This document shows, one piece after another, positions 17,398-25,719 of a DNA stretch of 64,000 nucleotides (the first letter of the stretch is position 1; every line of letters starts with the position of its first letter). The DNA comes from CAUZWH01 sp965224275 (GTDB lineage Bacteria > Pseudomonadota > Alphaproteobacteria > SHVV01), in NCBI GenBank assembly GCA_965224275.1, contig CBDCYR010000007.1:62001-126000 (forward strand), in the 5' to 3' direction. A program made the position numbers and the translations under genes. Below the pieces are notes generated by a model. It saw only the letters and a list, made by a program, of their open reading frames with translations, was not told where the DNA came from and made no database searches.

Positions 17398-18951
17398 TTA
17401 ACCCATCACGTCGTCAACCCGGGCTATCAACTCGTCTAACGTGAAAGGCTTGGGCAGGAACACGACCCCTTCATATTGGTCGAGGATTCCTTGCAATATA
17501 TTCTCGCCGTAACCTGAAACCATGATGATTTTCGCCCGCGGCCGTCGTGCCCTTATTTCGCGCAGCAACGTCGCACCGTCCATGCCCGGCATCATCACGT
17601 CGGACAGCACGAGATCAACCTCCATCGCAAGATCATCAAGAATCTCGAGGGCGACATCGCCATTTTCAGCCTCGACGACGTCGTAGCCGCGTTTGCCCAG
17701 CGCACGTGCCGCGAAGCGCCGCACCGGGAGCTCGTCTTCAACCACCAGAACCGTCAACGTCGCCGCGGTAGTGCCGGTCATAGGCTGCGTGTTGACGGTG
17801 TCATCTGGCTTTTCATCTGCGTCATCGCGGCCGACGATGGGCAACATCACCCGCATTGCCGTGCCTGATCCGGCCGCGTCCGCGGCCACGATCTCGCCGC
17901 CGAATTGTTTGATGATACCGTATCCTGCGGCGAGGCCAAGATTGGCACTCGCGAAGGGCCCACTCGGCGAATAGAACGGCTCAAACATACGCTCGAGCTG
18001 CTCGTCGGGTAGGGCCCGGCCGCTGTCGACAAACTCGATGCATCGATAGCCGTCCTTGGCATCCCAACCGAGATCAGCAACGGTCGCCGCCCGCGCACGA
18101 ACTGAGAGAGTGCCGCCTTCCGGCATTCGCTCCCGCGTGCTGATCGCGAGGTCGATCAAAACTTGTTCGAGCTGCGGGCGGTCTGCACGCACGTTCAACG
18201 GTTCGACAGCAACGTCGATGCTGATCGCAATATCGGATCCGACGACGCGGTCGAGCAGCGGTTCCAAATCGATAACGACGGCATTCAAATCAACCGGTTC
18301 CAACGCCGCCGCTGGTTGATCCGTGAACGCGGACAGACCCTGAACGAGTTCGGCGACCTGATCTACGCCACGACGAATTTCGATGATCTCATCACCTGCC
18401 GGGTCATTACCGTCGGAGCGTTCGAGCAGGAGATCGACGTTACCGACTATCGACGTCACACGATTGTTGAGGTTGTGCGCCAACCCAGCGGCTAACTGAC
18501 GCACCGCCTGTAGTTTTTCGGCAACGAGCTGCTGACGATCGAGGCGCCGAACCTCGGTAACATCAACCGCGCTTATGACGAGTTCTGCCGGCCCGCCACC
18601 GTGTGAAACGCTTGCATAGATCCAAACCGATCGTTGCTCGTTGCTTCGCATCCTAACTTCAATCGGTGCGGACGAGGTGGTGCCGGTAACAGCATCGGCA
18701 ATCAACGTCAGCACTCGCGCGCGATCCCGGGTATCGACCTCGTCGACGAGGCTGAACGCAGCCTCGGTGCTATCGGCAACAAAAAGGCGCAGAAAAGATG
18801 AATTGGCGTGATGCACACGCGCTTGACGATCGACCAGAGCCAGACCGATCGGCGTGCGCGCAATCGCGGCACCAAACCACTCACCGCCGCCACCGCCCGC
18901 TATCATCGCGGAGGATTGGCTTTCCTGGGTTTGTTGCGGCGTTCGCGTCAT
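17398..18951 (-). CDS. CckA-like hybrid histidine kinase with degenerate ATP-binding domain
   Basis: 517 residues, no transmembrane segments. Order: a PAS domain (about 25-135), a DHp helix with LAHNLNNRVTSIVGN (His near 158), a HATPase domain (about 240-370) and a receiver domain with phospho-acceptor Asp in LSDVMMPGMDG (about 445). It looks like CckA, which phosphorylates ChpT/CtrA, but lacks its membrane anchor. The N-box reads LIDLAISTRERM where CckA has NL-x3-NA-x-DAM, so both Asn are lost, and G1 is DSGRA rather than DxGxG. Kinase activity may be weak or absent. Its start overlaps the flhB stop (ATGA), tying it to flagellar expression. Confidence 0.82.
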   Translation of the reverse strand: MTRTPQQTQESQSSAMIAGGGGGEWFGAAIARTPIGLALVDRQARVHHANSSFLRLFVADSTEAAFSLVDEVDTRDRARVLTLIADAVTGTTSSAPIEVRMRSNEQRSVWIYASVSHGGGPAELVISAVDVTEVRRLDRQQLVAEKLQAVRQLAAGLAHNLNNRVTSIVGNVDLLLERSDGNDPAGDEIIEIRRGVDQVAELVQGLSAFTDQPAAALEPVDLNAVVIDLEPLLDRVVGSDIAISIDVAVEPLNVRADRPQLEQVLIDLAISTRERMPEGGTLSVRARAATVADLGWDAKDGYRCIEFVDSGRALPDEQLERMFEPFYSPSGPFASANLGLAAGYGIIKQFGGEIVAADAAGSGTAMRVMLPIVGRDDADEKPDDTVNTQPMTGTTAATLTVLVVEDELPVRRFAARALGKRGYDVVEAENGDVALEILDDLAMEVDLVLSDVMMPGMDGATLLREIRARRPRAKIIMVSGYGENILQGILDQYEGVVFLPKPFTLDELIARVDDVMG

Positions 18952-20039
18952 CGCGCTTCGGCGGCAGTCGGCTGCCAGCGCTGCTTTAACTGCATGACAT
19001 AGCTGATGACTTCGGCCACCGCCTTGTAGTGCTCGATCGGCACCTCGTCGCCAAGTTCACAAGCCGCGAAAAGCGCTCGTGCAACAGGCGGATTTTCCAC
19101 AATGGGGATGTAGTTTTTCTCGGCAAGATCGCGGATGCGTTGGGCCACCACATCGACCCCTTTGGCCACGACCTTTGGCGCCGTCATCACATCGGGCTTG
19201 TATTCAAGCGCGACAGCGAAATGAGTCGGGTTGGTGATGATGACGTCTGCATCGGGAACCGCAGCCATCATGCGCTGTCGCGCGCGCTGCAAGCGTACCG
19301 ACCTGATACGCGCCTTAACCTGCGGATCACCCTCAATTTGCTTATGCTCATCCTTGACCTCCTGTTTCGTCATGCGGAGGCCTTTGATGTGCTCGAACTT
19401 CTGGTAAATGACATCGGCAATCGCAACAACGAGCATGACCGCAAGGGTTGCCACCAGCATGGTCAACGCCTCGCGCTTGAGGACGTTAAAAATTTCGATC
19501 GTTTCAATGGCAACGAGCTGGGGCAGCATGTTGCGGTCTGGCCAAACAAAGAACGCGATCACTAAGAAGATGATCGAAATTTTTATCAATCCCTTCAGAA
19601 ACTCGACAACTTGACGCAGCGCGAACAATTTCTTGGCGCCCTTGATCGGGTCGAGTTTGCTGAGCTTGGGCTTCATCTTCTCAGCGGTTAACACCGGCAT
19701 GTGCTGTACGAAGTTGGCTGCCAAAGCGAGAAACATTAGCAACGCGAATACCGGCCCGAGGATCCCCAGCATCGTGCCGGCGGTTGCTTTTGCCAGTAGG
19801 ACGAGATGGTTGAAATCCATCGGAACCAGATGCGGTTGCGCGATGAAGGTAACGACAGTTTCGCGGATCTGATTCGCCATGTTGGGCGCGAGCAGCCCAA
19901 GCACCATGGTTGCCCCCAGGATCATGAACCAATGGTTGACCTCCTGGGACTTGGGAAGTTGGCCCTTTTTCTCCGCGTCGGAAAGGCGCTTCCCCGTCGG
20001 TTCCTCTGTTTTTGATGATTTATCTTGATCTTCCGACAT
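18948..20039 (-). CDS. flhB: Flagellar export switch protein FlhB
   Basis: 363 residues. Four membrane helices (about 35-215) precede the cytoplasmic autocleavage domain with the NPTH motif (ITNPTHFAVALEY, about residue 272). FlhB is part of the flagellar type III export gate and switches substrate from rod/hook to filament proteins after cleavage at N-PTH. It opens with the usual hydrophilic stretch TEEPTGKRLSDAEKKG. Preceded by fliR (9 bp) and overlapping the CckA-like gene by four bases. Confidence 0.97.
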   Translation of the reverse strand: MSEDQDKSSKTEEPTGKRLSDAEKKGQLPKSQEVNHWFMILGATMVLGLLAPNMANQIRETVVTFIAQPHLVPMDFNHLVLLAKATAGTMLGILGPVFALLMFLALAANFVQHMPVLTAEKMKPKLSKLDPIKGAKKLFALRQVVEFLKGLIKISIIFLVIAFFVWPDRNMLPQLVAIETIEIFNVLKREALTMLVATLAVMLVVAIADVIYQKFEHIKGLRMTKQEVKDEHKQIEGDPQVKARIRSVRLQRARQRMMAAVPDADVIITNPTHFAVALEYKPDVMTAPKVVAKGVDVVAQRIRDLAEKNYIPIVENPPVARALFAACELGDEVPIEHYKAVAEVISYVMQLKQRWQPTAAEAR

Positions 20040-20048
20040 GCCCCGTCC

Positions 20049-20807
20049 CTACATCAGGAATTGGGCGAGGCCGCGCTCGAAATGATCGAGGAACCACACC
20101 ATGATCGCACCGAGCGAGACCATCAGTACGAAGAAAGCGGCGATGATTTGCAGCGGCAGGATGATGAAAAAGACGTGCATCTGGGGCATCAGGCGCGCCA
20201 TCAAACCCATGCCCATATAGAGGACCAAACCATAGACGATGAATGGCGCGGCAATCTGCATACCGACCTTGAACGAACCAGCGACAAAATTGACCGCCGC
20301 TTCCATGAAGTCCTGGAGCGGCGGCAATGCCGCTGGCGGAAACAGCTCGTAGCTGTCGACCATCGCCTGCAACATCATGAAATGAAGGTTGGACGCAAAG
20401 ATCAAAACCGTACCGATGATGATCATCAGCGTCGCCACCAGGGCGCTTTGCGTACCTTGGGTGGGGTCCACCGTCGACGCGTAAGCGAGGCTGCTCTGAA
20501 ACGCGATAATCGTTCCCGCGACATGCAACGCGCTGATCAACAAGCGCGCCGACGCACCAATCAACAGGCCCACTGCGGCCTCGCCGCTGATCATGAAGAC
20601 AAGTTCGAGCGGCGACGCGGGTTGACCCGGCAGCAGGTGAACCACGACCGGCGCGACCACCAGCGTCAATACGAATGCCAGGGTGAAGCGCACCCGCTGC
20701 GAAATATAGATCTCGCCGAATCCGGGTATGACCATCAATGTGGCGGCGAGCCGCACAAAAACGAGCAGCGTCGAGAAAAGGTCGGCCGGTAGAATTTGCG
20801 CCAGCAT
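20049..20807 (-). CDS. fliR: Flagellar export gate protein FliR
   Basis: 252 residues and strongly hydrophobic, with about six membrane segments. It matches FliR, including PGFGEIYISQRVR near residue 28 and TVDPTQGTQ near 112. FliR assembles with FliP and FliQ into the core export channel at the base of the flagellum. It sits between fliQ (7 bp) and flhB (9 bp) in a tight operon. Confidence 0.96.
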   Translation of the reverse strand: MLAQILPADLFSTLLVFVRLAATLMVIPGFGEIYISQRVRFTLAFVLTLVVAPVVVHLLPGQPASPLELVFMISGEAAVGLLIGASARLLISALHVAGTIIAFQSSLAYASTVDPTQGTQSALVATLMIIIGTVLIFASNLHFMMLQAMVDSYELFPPAALPPLQDFMEAAVNFVAGSFKVGMQIAAPFIVYGLVLYMGMGLMARLMPQMHVFFIILPLQIIAAFFVLMVSLGAIMVWFLDHFERGLAQFLM

Positions 20808-20814
20808 GGCGCGG

Positions 20815-21087
20815 TCAGACCGGTGCGCCCGCGACGATTCTCTGCGCGATCCGTTCCATAAAAGACATCAGCGAGGTCATCATGAAGGGCAGTAGAAGCA
20901 ACAACGATGCGAACACCGCGAGGATCTTGGGCACGAACGTAAGCGTCATTTCCTGTAGCTGGGTAAGTGCTTGAAACAACGCGATCATTAGGCCGACCGA
21001 CAATCCGACGAGCATCACCGGGCCGGACACGCGCAACAGAACCGTGATCGCGTCACGCGCAACATCAAGAACATCGGGAGGAGTCAT
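20815..21087 (-). CDS. fliQ: Flagellar export gate protein FliQ
   Basis: 90 residues with two hydrophobic hairpin helices, the normal size and shape of FliQ. The conserved segment GLSVGLMIALFQALTQLQEMTL is visible around residues 28-49. It is part of the FliPQR export channel. Located between the fliE frame (12 bp) and fliR. Confidence 0.96.
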   Translation of the reverse strand: MTPPDVLDVARDAITVLLRVSGPVMLVGLSVGLMIALFQALTQLQEMTLTFVPKILAVFASLLLLLPFMMTSLMSFMERIAQRIVAGAPV

Positions 21088-21099
21088 CGGCCGTCGCCC

Positions 21100-21415
21100 T
21101 TAGATCGGGGTTTTAATGATTTCCTGATAGGATTGGATCATCCGATCACGAAGCGCCATTACGGTATCGAGCGTGACTTCCGCGTTCGAAACAGCGGTCA
21201 CGATGTCGACCAGTTCGGCATCGTTGGTAATCGACTTCAGCGCCATCTTTTTCGGACTGGTTGCCGTTGGCGACTGCGGTTTCACCGACCTCCGACAGCA
21301 TTGCCGCGAAGCTCTGGCCGGAGGTTGGCATGCTCGGCTTGGACGGGGCCGCGGGATCCGGCCGCATCAGATTTCCCGGCGGGGTCAGCGCCGCGGTGAC
21401 GATTTTGTCGACCAT
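21100..21415 (-). pseudogene. fliE: FliE, frameshifted by one base in an A-run
   Basis: FliE joins the MS ring to the proximal rod and is needed for export. Here the N-terminal half (from MVDKIVTAALTPPG at 21415) and the C-terminal half (ending YQEIIKTPI) lie in different frames. They meet at an AAAAA run near 21250; with four A's the joined product would read through SEKMALKS and be 104 residues, the normal FliE length. The lesion is therefore a single inserted A: a real mutation, a programmed frameshift or a sequencing error. It lies between flgC and fliQ, its normal place. Confidence 0.88.
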
Positions 21416-21612
21416 TTGTCAGTCTCCAGTTCAGGTTTCTCGGGTTGTGGGTTGGAGCTCGATAGTGGGGAAGTCAGCAGCTAGCGCATCAGTTCAATGG
21501 TGCGATTGATCATCGTGCGCGCTGTTTCAATCATGTTCAGATTTGCCTCGTAAGTACGCTGCGCCTCTTTCATGTCGATCGCTTCAATCAAACCGTTGAC
21601 GTTGGGCAATGA

Positions 21613-22543
21613 GAGTCCGACTCGAAACTCTATGTTTGATAACAGTACCTTGCGAGCCGCCTTGTGAGGAGTCGGATGTTGGCGACAAGAATCCATGCCT
21701 GTGCGGAGGCGATTGATTTCTCCCAATCCTTGGCCAGTCGACGGCATCGGTTGAGCCAGGCGAAGGTCCTCTCGACGACCCATCGTCTGGGCAGGAGCTC
21801 GAAGCCCTGGGCGGTGTCTGAGCGCTTGATGATCTCGAGCTTCCAGCGGCCGATGTCCTCAAGGGCGCCCTCGAGTTTCGGTCCCGCGTAGGCGGCGTCG
21901 GCGAAGAGGTGACGCAGCCGGGGGAAGCGATGACGATCGATTTGAGGACCTCGGGCGCGCCGTCGCGGTCCTGGATATCGGCTGCGTGCACGATCAGGCC
22001 GACCAGCAGGCCGAGTGTATCGGTGACGATGTGACGCTTGCGGCCCTTGATCTTCTTGCCCGCGTCATAGCCCCGAACACCACCGCTTTCCGTGGTTTTC
22101 ACGCTCTGGCTGTCGATCACCCCGGCGCTCGGGCCGGCCTCGCGTCCTTCCAGCTCCCGGGCCGCCATGACCAGGTGATGGTTGATGCTCTCCAGCAGGC
22201 CGTTGGAGCGCCAGTCGTAGAAATAGCGCTGGACCGTGGAAGGCGGAGGGAAGTCGTTCGGCAACATCGCCCACTGGCAGCCCGTCGAGGCCATGTACAT
22301 GACCGCATCCATGACATGGCGCAGGTCCGTCGTCCTCGGCCGGCCGATCTTCTTGCGCGGCGGCATGAGCGGCGCGATCAACGCCCACTCTCGATCCGTC
22401 AGGTCGCTTGCGTAGCGCCCGCCACGGCGCTCATAATTCGGGCGAGTGATTTCGGTCCACATGTTGTGCCTCCTCGTTTGCTTTGACACAACCGAGTAAG
22501 CCACAACCGACTGAAATCACTCAACTAGTTTCGGGTTGGCCTC
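21613..22543 (-). mobile_element. IS5-family insertion sequence, copy A (931 bp, in flgC)
   Basis: Left member of a head-to-tail pair. Ends are 17-bp imperfect inverted repeats, GAGTCCGACTCGAAACT and GAGGCCAACCCGAAACT. It is flanked by TGA on both sides (21610-21612 and 22544-22546). The 3-bp TNA target and GAG...CTC ends fit the IS1031 group of the IS5 family. This copy is one base shorter than the others (a G missing near 21935), so its transposase is frameshifted. Confidence 0.95.
21630..22462 (-). pseudogene. IS5-family transposase, frameshifted (copy A)
   Basis: Same gene as the intact copies, but one G is missing in the run after GACG near 21935. The frame leaves the transposase after APEVLKSI, so the second Asp and the Glu of the DDE triad are lost. 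It may still be mobilised by transposase from the other copies. Confidence 0.92.
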
Positions 22544-22546
22544 TGA

Positions 22547-23478
22547 GAGTCCGACTCGAAACTCTATGTTTGATAACAGTACCTTGCGAGCCGCCTTGTG
22601 AGGAGTCGGATGTTGGCGACAAGAATCCATGCCTGTGCGGAGGCGATTGATTTCTCCCAATCCTTGGCCAGTCGACGGCATCGGTTGAGCCAGGCGAAGG
22701 TCCTCTCGACGACCCATCGTCTGGGCAGGAGCTCGAAGCCCTGGGCGGTGTCTGAGCGCTTGATGATCTCGAGCTTCCAGCGGCCGATGTCCTCAAGGGC
22801 GCCCTCGAGTTTCGGTCCCGCGTAGGCGGCGTCGGCGAAGAGGTGACGCAGCCGGGGGAAGCGATGACGGATCGATTTGAGGACCTCGGGCGCGCCGTCG
22901 CGGTCCTGGATATCGGCTGCGTGCACGATCAGGCCGACCAGCAGGCCGAGTGTATCGGTGACGATGTGACGCTTGCGGCCCTTGATCTTCTTGCCCGCGT
23001 CATAGCCCCGAACACCACCGCTTTCCGTGGTTTTCACGCTCTGGCTGTCGATCACCCCGGCGCTCGGGCCGGCCTCGCGTCCTTCCAGCTCCCGGGCCGC
23101 CATGACCAGGTGATGGTTGATGCTCTCCAGCAGGCCGTTGGAGCGCCAGTCGTAGAAATAGCGCTGGACCGTGGAAGGCGGAGGGAAGTCGTTCGGCAAC
23201 ATCGCCCACTGGCAGCCCGTCGAGGCCATGTACATGACCGCATCCATGACATGGCGCAGGTCCGTCGTCCTCGGCCGGCCGATCTTCTTGCGCGGCGGCA
23301 TGAGCGGCGCGATCAACGCCCACTCTCGATCCGTCAGGTCGCTTGCGTAGCGCCCGCCACGGCGCTCATAATTCGGGCGAGTGATTTCGGTCCACATGTT
23401 GTGCCTCCTCGTTTGCTTTGACACAACCGAGTAAGCCACAACCGACTGAAATCACTCAACTAGTTTCGGGTTGGCCTC
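22547..23478 (-). mobile_element. IS5-family insertion sequence, copy B (932 bp, in flgC)
   Basis: Right member of the tandem pair, separated from copy A by only the 3-bp TGA (22544-22546) and followed by a third TGA (23479-23481) before flgC resumes. Same 17-bp terminal repeats, and an intact transposase gene. Confidence 0.96.
22564..23397 (-). CDS. IS5-family DDE transposase (copy B)
   Basis: 277 residues starting MWTEITRPNYERRGGRYASD at 23397, preceded by GAGGAGG; a longer frame from 23439 is less likely. An N-terminal DUF4096-type HTH region precedes the DDE_Tnp_1 catalytic core. The triad is Asp in VIDSQSVK (about 117), Asp in FADAAYAG (about 186) and Glu in VVERTFAWLNR (about 232). It cuts and joins the element ends at TNA targets. 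It is identical to copies D and E in the translated product, showing recent spread. Confidence 0.96.
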   Translation of the reverse strand: MWTEITRPNYERRGGRYASDLTDREWALIAPLMPPRKKIGRPRTTDLRHVMDAVMYMASTGCQWAMLPNDFPPPSTVQRYFYDWRSNGLLESINHHLVMAARELEGREAGPSAGVIDSQSVKTTESGGVRGYDAGKKIKGRKRHIVTDTLGLLVGLIVHAADIQDRDGAPEVLKSIRHRFPRLRHLFADAAYAGPKLEGALEDIGRWKLEIIKRSDTAQGFELLPRRWVVERTFAWLNRCRRLAKDWEKSIASAQAWILVANIRLLTRRLARYCYQT

Positions 23479-23791
23479 TGAGATATATCCATCGGCGTTG
23501 GCACCGGGATGGCCGGGATCGTAGCGTTTGCCAAATTCCGATTTATCAAAAGTACGTTTGTCGATGGTGACGAGTTCCGCACCGAGTTGTCGATCAAGCA
23601 CTCCTTTGAAGGTGATGATCTTGCGCCGGTAAGGCAGTTGGTCTGGCGCCTGCGGCACCGAATTGGCGTTGGCGACGTTTTCCGCAATCATCCGGGACCG
23701 TTCGCCTTGAACCCGCATTCCCGATGCCGAGATGAACATCGACTTGATTAGTTCCATCATCGCAATGTTTCCCTAGCCCGGCTCAGCCGGC

Positions 23792-24196
23792 TTAGCGCCT
23801 CTTTCCAATCGCGGTTTTGATAAAGCCAATGTTCTTTTTGTAGATCGACGTCATCATCTGATATTCGATTTGGGTCTCCGCAACTTTCATCATCTGTTCC
23901 TCAAGAACGACGGCGTTGCCGGCAGGCGCTACCTCGTAGGGATCCCGCTGCTCGTTGGAACGGAATTGAGCGCTTGAAATTTTGGGGCTGATATGTCCCT
24001 GGCGGGTCGAAGAAACCCGAAGCTTGCGTTGGGCGGCCGCGACTTGTCGCGAGAAGTCGACCTCCTTTAGGTCCTTAGGCACATAGCCCGGCGTATCCGC
24101 GTTAGCGATGTTTTCAGCCAGGATCTTCTGGCGCTGGGTTAACCAGGCCATTTTTCCTTTTAGCTGAGCAAAGATCGGGATCTTGGCGAGATCCAT
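23792..24196 (-). CDS. flgB: Flagellar proximal rod protein FlgB
   Basis: 134 residues from MDLAKIPIFAQLKGKMAWL; an upstream in-frame ATG at 24235 would add 13 residues. The rod-protein N-terminal motif RQKILAENIANADTPGYVPKD (about 21-41) and the C-terminal helix (EEQMMKVAETQIEYQMM) are both present. FlgB is the first rod subunit over FliE. First gene of the flgBC-fliEQR-flhB operon; intact, unlike the two genes that follow it. Confidence 0.94.
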   Translation of the reverse strand: MDLAKIPIFAQLKGKMAWLTQRQKILAENIANADTPGYVPKDLKEVDFSRQVAAAQRKLRVSSTRQGHISPKISSAQFRSNEQRDPYEVAPAGNAVVLEEQMMKVAETQIEYQMMTSIYKKNIGFIKTAIGKRR

Positions 24197-24325
24197 TGGC
24201 GCGGCACCACGGCTTGTTACCCCAGAAGTGGGCATTTTCTGCCGGGAGACTTAAGAAAGCGTGAACGCCGCCACCGCTACGGCCATCGCGGCAGTAATGT
24301 GGTGTGATTTTGGACGTCGTCGCGG

Positions 24326-24736
24326 TTAAGGCATGCGCGGTCGGAACAATTCCTGGATGAAGGCACAGTCTGGCTTGGTCCCGCTTTCACACGTCTTGAC
24401 CAGATCAACCAGCGTCTCTTCAAGCTTGTGCAGATCTGCGATTTTTTTCCGCAGATTTCTAAGATGAACCGTGGCGATGCCTTGCGCCTCCTCACAACTA
24501 TAGTCACCACGATCAACCAGCGTTAAGAGCTCTTGGACACTGTTGAGTGGGAAACCCATCTCGCGCGCCCGCAAGATGAAGCTGAGCCGGCCGGCATGGT
24601 GATCTTCATAAACCCGGTGGCCACCTGCGCTGCGGCCTGGCTTCGGCATGATGCCGCGACGCTCGTAGTAGCGTACGGTTTCGTGGTTGCAGCCTGCGCG
24701 TTTCGCTAGTTCACCAATTGAGTAACCCGAATGCAT
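24326..24736 (-). CDS. merR: MerR, mercury-responsive regulator
   Basis: 136 residues. The N-terminal winged-helix motif of MerR proteins reads HETVRYYERRGIMPKPGRS. A dimerisation helix and three cysteines follow, at about 79, 112 and 121 (in DYSCEEA, KTCESG and PDCAFI), the spacing of the Hg(II)-binding cysteines of MerR. It represses and, with Hg(II), activates a divergent promoter by DNA unwinding. The divergent promoter with a 19-bp spacer and a MerF gene support the mercury assignment. Confidence 0.88.
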   Translation of the reverse strand: MHSGYSIGELAKRAGCNHETVRYYERRGIMPKPGRSAGGHRVYEDHHAGRLSFILRAREMGFPLNSVQELLTLVDRGDYSCEEAQGIATVHLRNLRKKIADLHKLEETLVDLVKTCESGTKPDCAFIQELFRPRMP

Positions 24737-24764
24737 AAGACGCCTGCCTGAACAGTAATTGCTC

Positions 24765-24795
24765 TTGATCCTGTAGTGGCTACAGGTTCTATCAT
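24765..24795 (+). promoter_or_regulatory. MerR-type promoter/operator of the mer genes
   Basis: A -35 box TTGATC (24765-24770) and a -10 box TATCAT (24790-24795) are separated by 19 bp instead of the usual 17. The spacer overlaps the perfect dyad CCTGTAG-tgg-CTACAGG (24770-24786). This over-long spacer with an internal dyad is the hallmark of MerR-activated promoters. It lies 42 bp upstream of merF. Confidence 0.88.
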
Positions 24796-24837
24796 CGTTG
24801 GTGGATTGGCGCGGACGAAACGCTCGAGGTAACGAAG

Positions 24838-25056
24838 ATGTTCAAAGTTGGGATTCTAGGATCGATCGTCGCGGCACTATGCTGCTTCACCCCTCTTCTC
24901 GTGTGGGTGCTGCCCGCGGTCGGCCTGGCCGGTTGGCTTACATGGATCGACTTTCCGATTTTCGGCGTTTTGATCTTTTTCCTGGCACTTACCGGCTATG
25001 GACTAAGGCGCCGAAAACGCGACACGCCGGGTTTGGCGGCGGCCGATAAGCTATGA
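24838..25056 (+). CDS. merF: MerF-like mercury(II) transport protein
   Basis: 72 residues with two membrane helices (about 5-28 and 34-56). The vicinal cysteine pair LCCFTP (about residues 15-16) in helix 1 binds Hg(II) in MerF. A second cysteine pair usually found in the C-terminal tail of MerF is absent here. It brings Hg(II) into the cytoplasm. A GAGG ribosome site precedes the ATG, and the end overlaps the next gene by four bases. Confidence 0.82.
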   Translation: MFKVGILGSIVAALCCFTPLLVWVLPAVGLAGWLTWIDFPIFGVLIFFLALTGYGLRRRKRDTPGLAAADKL

Positions 25057-25319
25057 CGGATCCGATCGCTTACGTCGCTGAATCGAGCGTGACCTGCCCG
25101 TCTTGCGACCAGGTCACAACCGAACTGATGCCTGCCGACGCCTGTATCTTTGCTTACATCTGTCCGGTCTGCGGAACTGAAATACGCGCGACCGCGGGCC
25201 GCTGTGTGTATTGCGCCCACGGCAGCGTGCCGTGCCCGCCGGTGCAGATCGCGGAAGCCAAGGGCGAGCAGGCGCATTGCTGTCGCGGACCCAGCCACGG
25301 ACAGGAGGCCAATGGCTGA
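25053..25319 (+). CDS. Small cysteine-rich mer-cluster protein (GDCCVxC-like)
   Basis: 88 residues and no membrane segment. It has paired cysteines in zinc-ribbon spacing: CPSC near 14, CPVC near 36, and a segment AGRCVYCAHGSVPCPPVQ near 49-66. That segment resembles the GDCCVxC domain proteins found beside merR/merF genes, although the first cysteine of the CC pair is Arg here. Hg or Zn binding is likely but unproven. Overlaps merF by four bases and the next gene by eight, so the three genes are translationally coupled. Confidence 0.7.
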   Translation: MTDPIAYVAESSVTCPSCDQVTTELMPADACIFAYICPVCGTEIRATAGRCVYCAHGSVPCPPVQIAEAKGEQAHCCRGPSHGQEANG

Positions 25320-25698
25320 CCCCCAGCAGGGTCGATCTGATTGGGTAGAGAGTGGCTATCTCTATGCCTGGGGGTTGTCGAAGATCGTGCTGGTCGTTGG
25401 TTTCGTCCTGCCAGATCCCATTCGCATCCTGGTTCGCGCGACGGCATTGGTTTGGATGGGGGTTGTTTGTTTTGCAAATGCGCGACGCTGCGGTCGAACG
25501 CACTGCGTCTTCACAGGGCCCTTCTATCTACTGATGGCAGCCGCGGTTCCCGTCCACGGATTTGGCGTGGTAAGCCTTGGCGAAAGCGGTTGGCTGTGGA
25601 TCGGCCTCACCACGGTGGCTGGCGCAGCGCTTCTATGGATCGTGCCGGAGCGCCTGTTCGGCCCCTATCTTCGGCTTCACACCGTCGCTAACCGCTGA
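25312..25698 (+). CDS. Mer-cluster membrane protein of unknown function
   Basis: 128 residues with about four membrane helices. It has a Cys-containing segment NARRCGRTHCVFTGPFYLL (about residues 55-73) that recurs in membrane proteins near mercury-resistance genes. The ATG at 25312 has an AGGAGG site. It overlaps the cysteine-rich gene and is the last gene of the operon driven by the MerR promoter. A role in metal transport or signalling is inferred from context only. Confidence 0.7.
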   Translation: MADPQQGRSDWVESGYLYAWGLSKIVLVVGFVLPDPIRILVRATALVWMGVVCFANARRCGRTHCVFTGPFYLLMAAAVPVHGFGVVSLGESGWLWIGLTTVAGAALLWIVPERLFGPYLRLHTVANR

Positions 25699-25719
25699 AT
25701 CGTTGCGTTGAACGGTAAC

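Larger units (their letters stand above)
21481..23760 (-). pseudogene. flgC: FlgC, interrupted by two tandem IS5 copies
   Basis: The proximal rod protein gene begins at 23760 (MMELIKSMFISASGMRVQGE) and runs to DGYI at about 23482. It resumes at 21612 with LPNVNGLIEAIDMKEAQRTY and ends at 21481. Excising both elements and the duplicated TGA restores one frame of 136 residues, normal for FlgC, across A-D-G-Y-I-S-L-P-N-V. FlgC is essential for rod assembly, so this copy should give no functional flagellum. It lies between flgB and fliE. Confidence 0.95.

Noticed and set aside
20025..20792. 255-codon plus-strand frame opposite fliR
   Set aside because: Extremely Arg/His/Asp-rich and antisense to a clear six-helix FliR.
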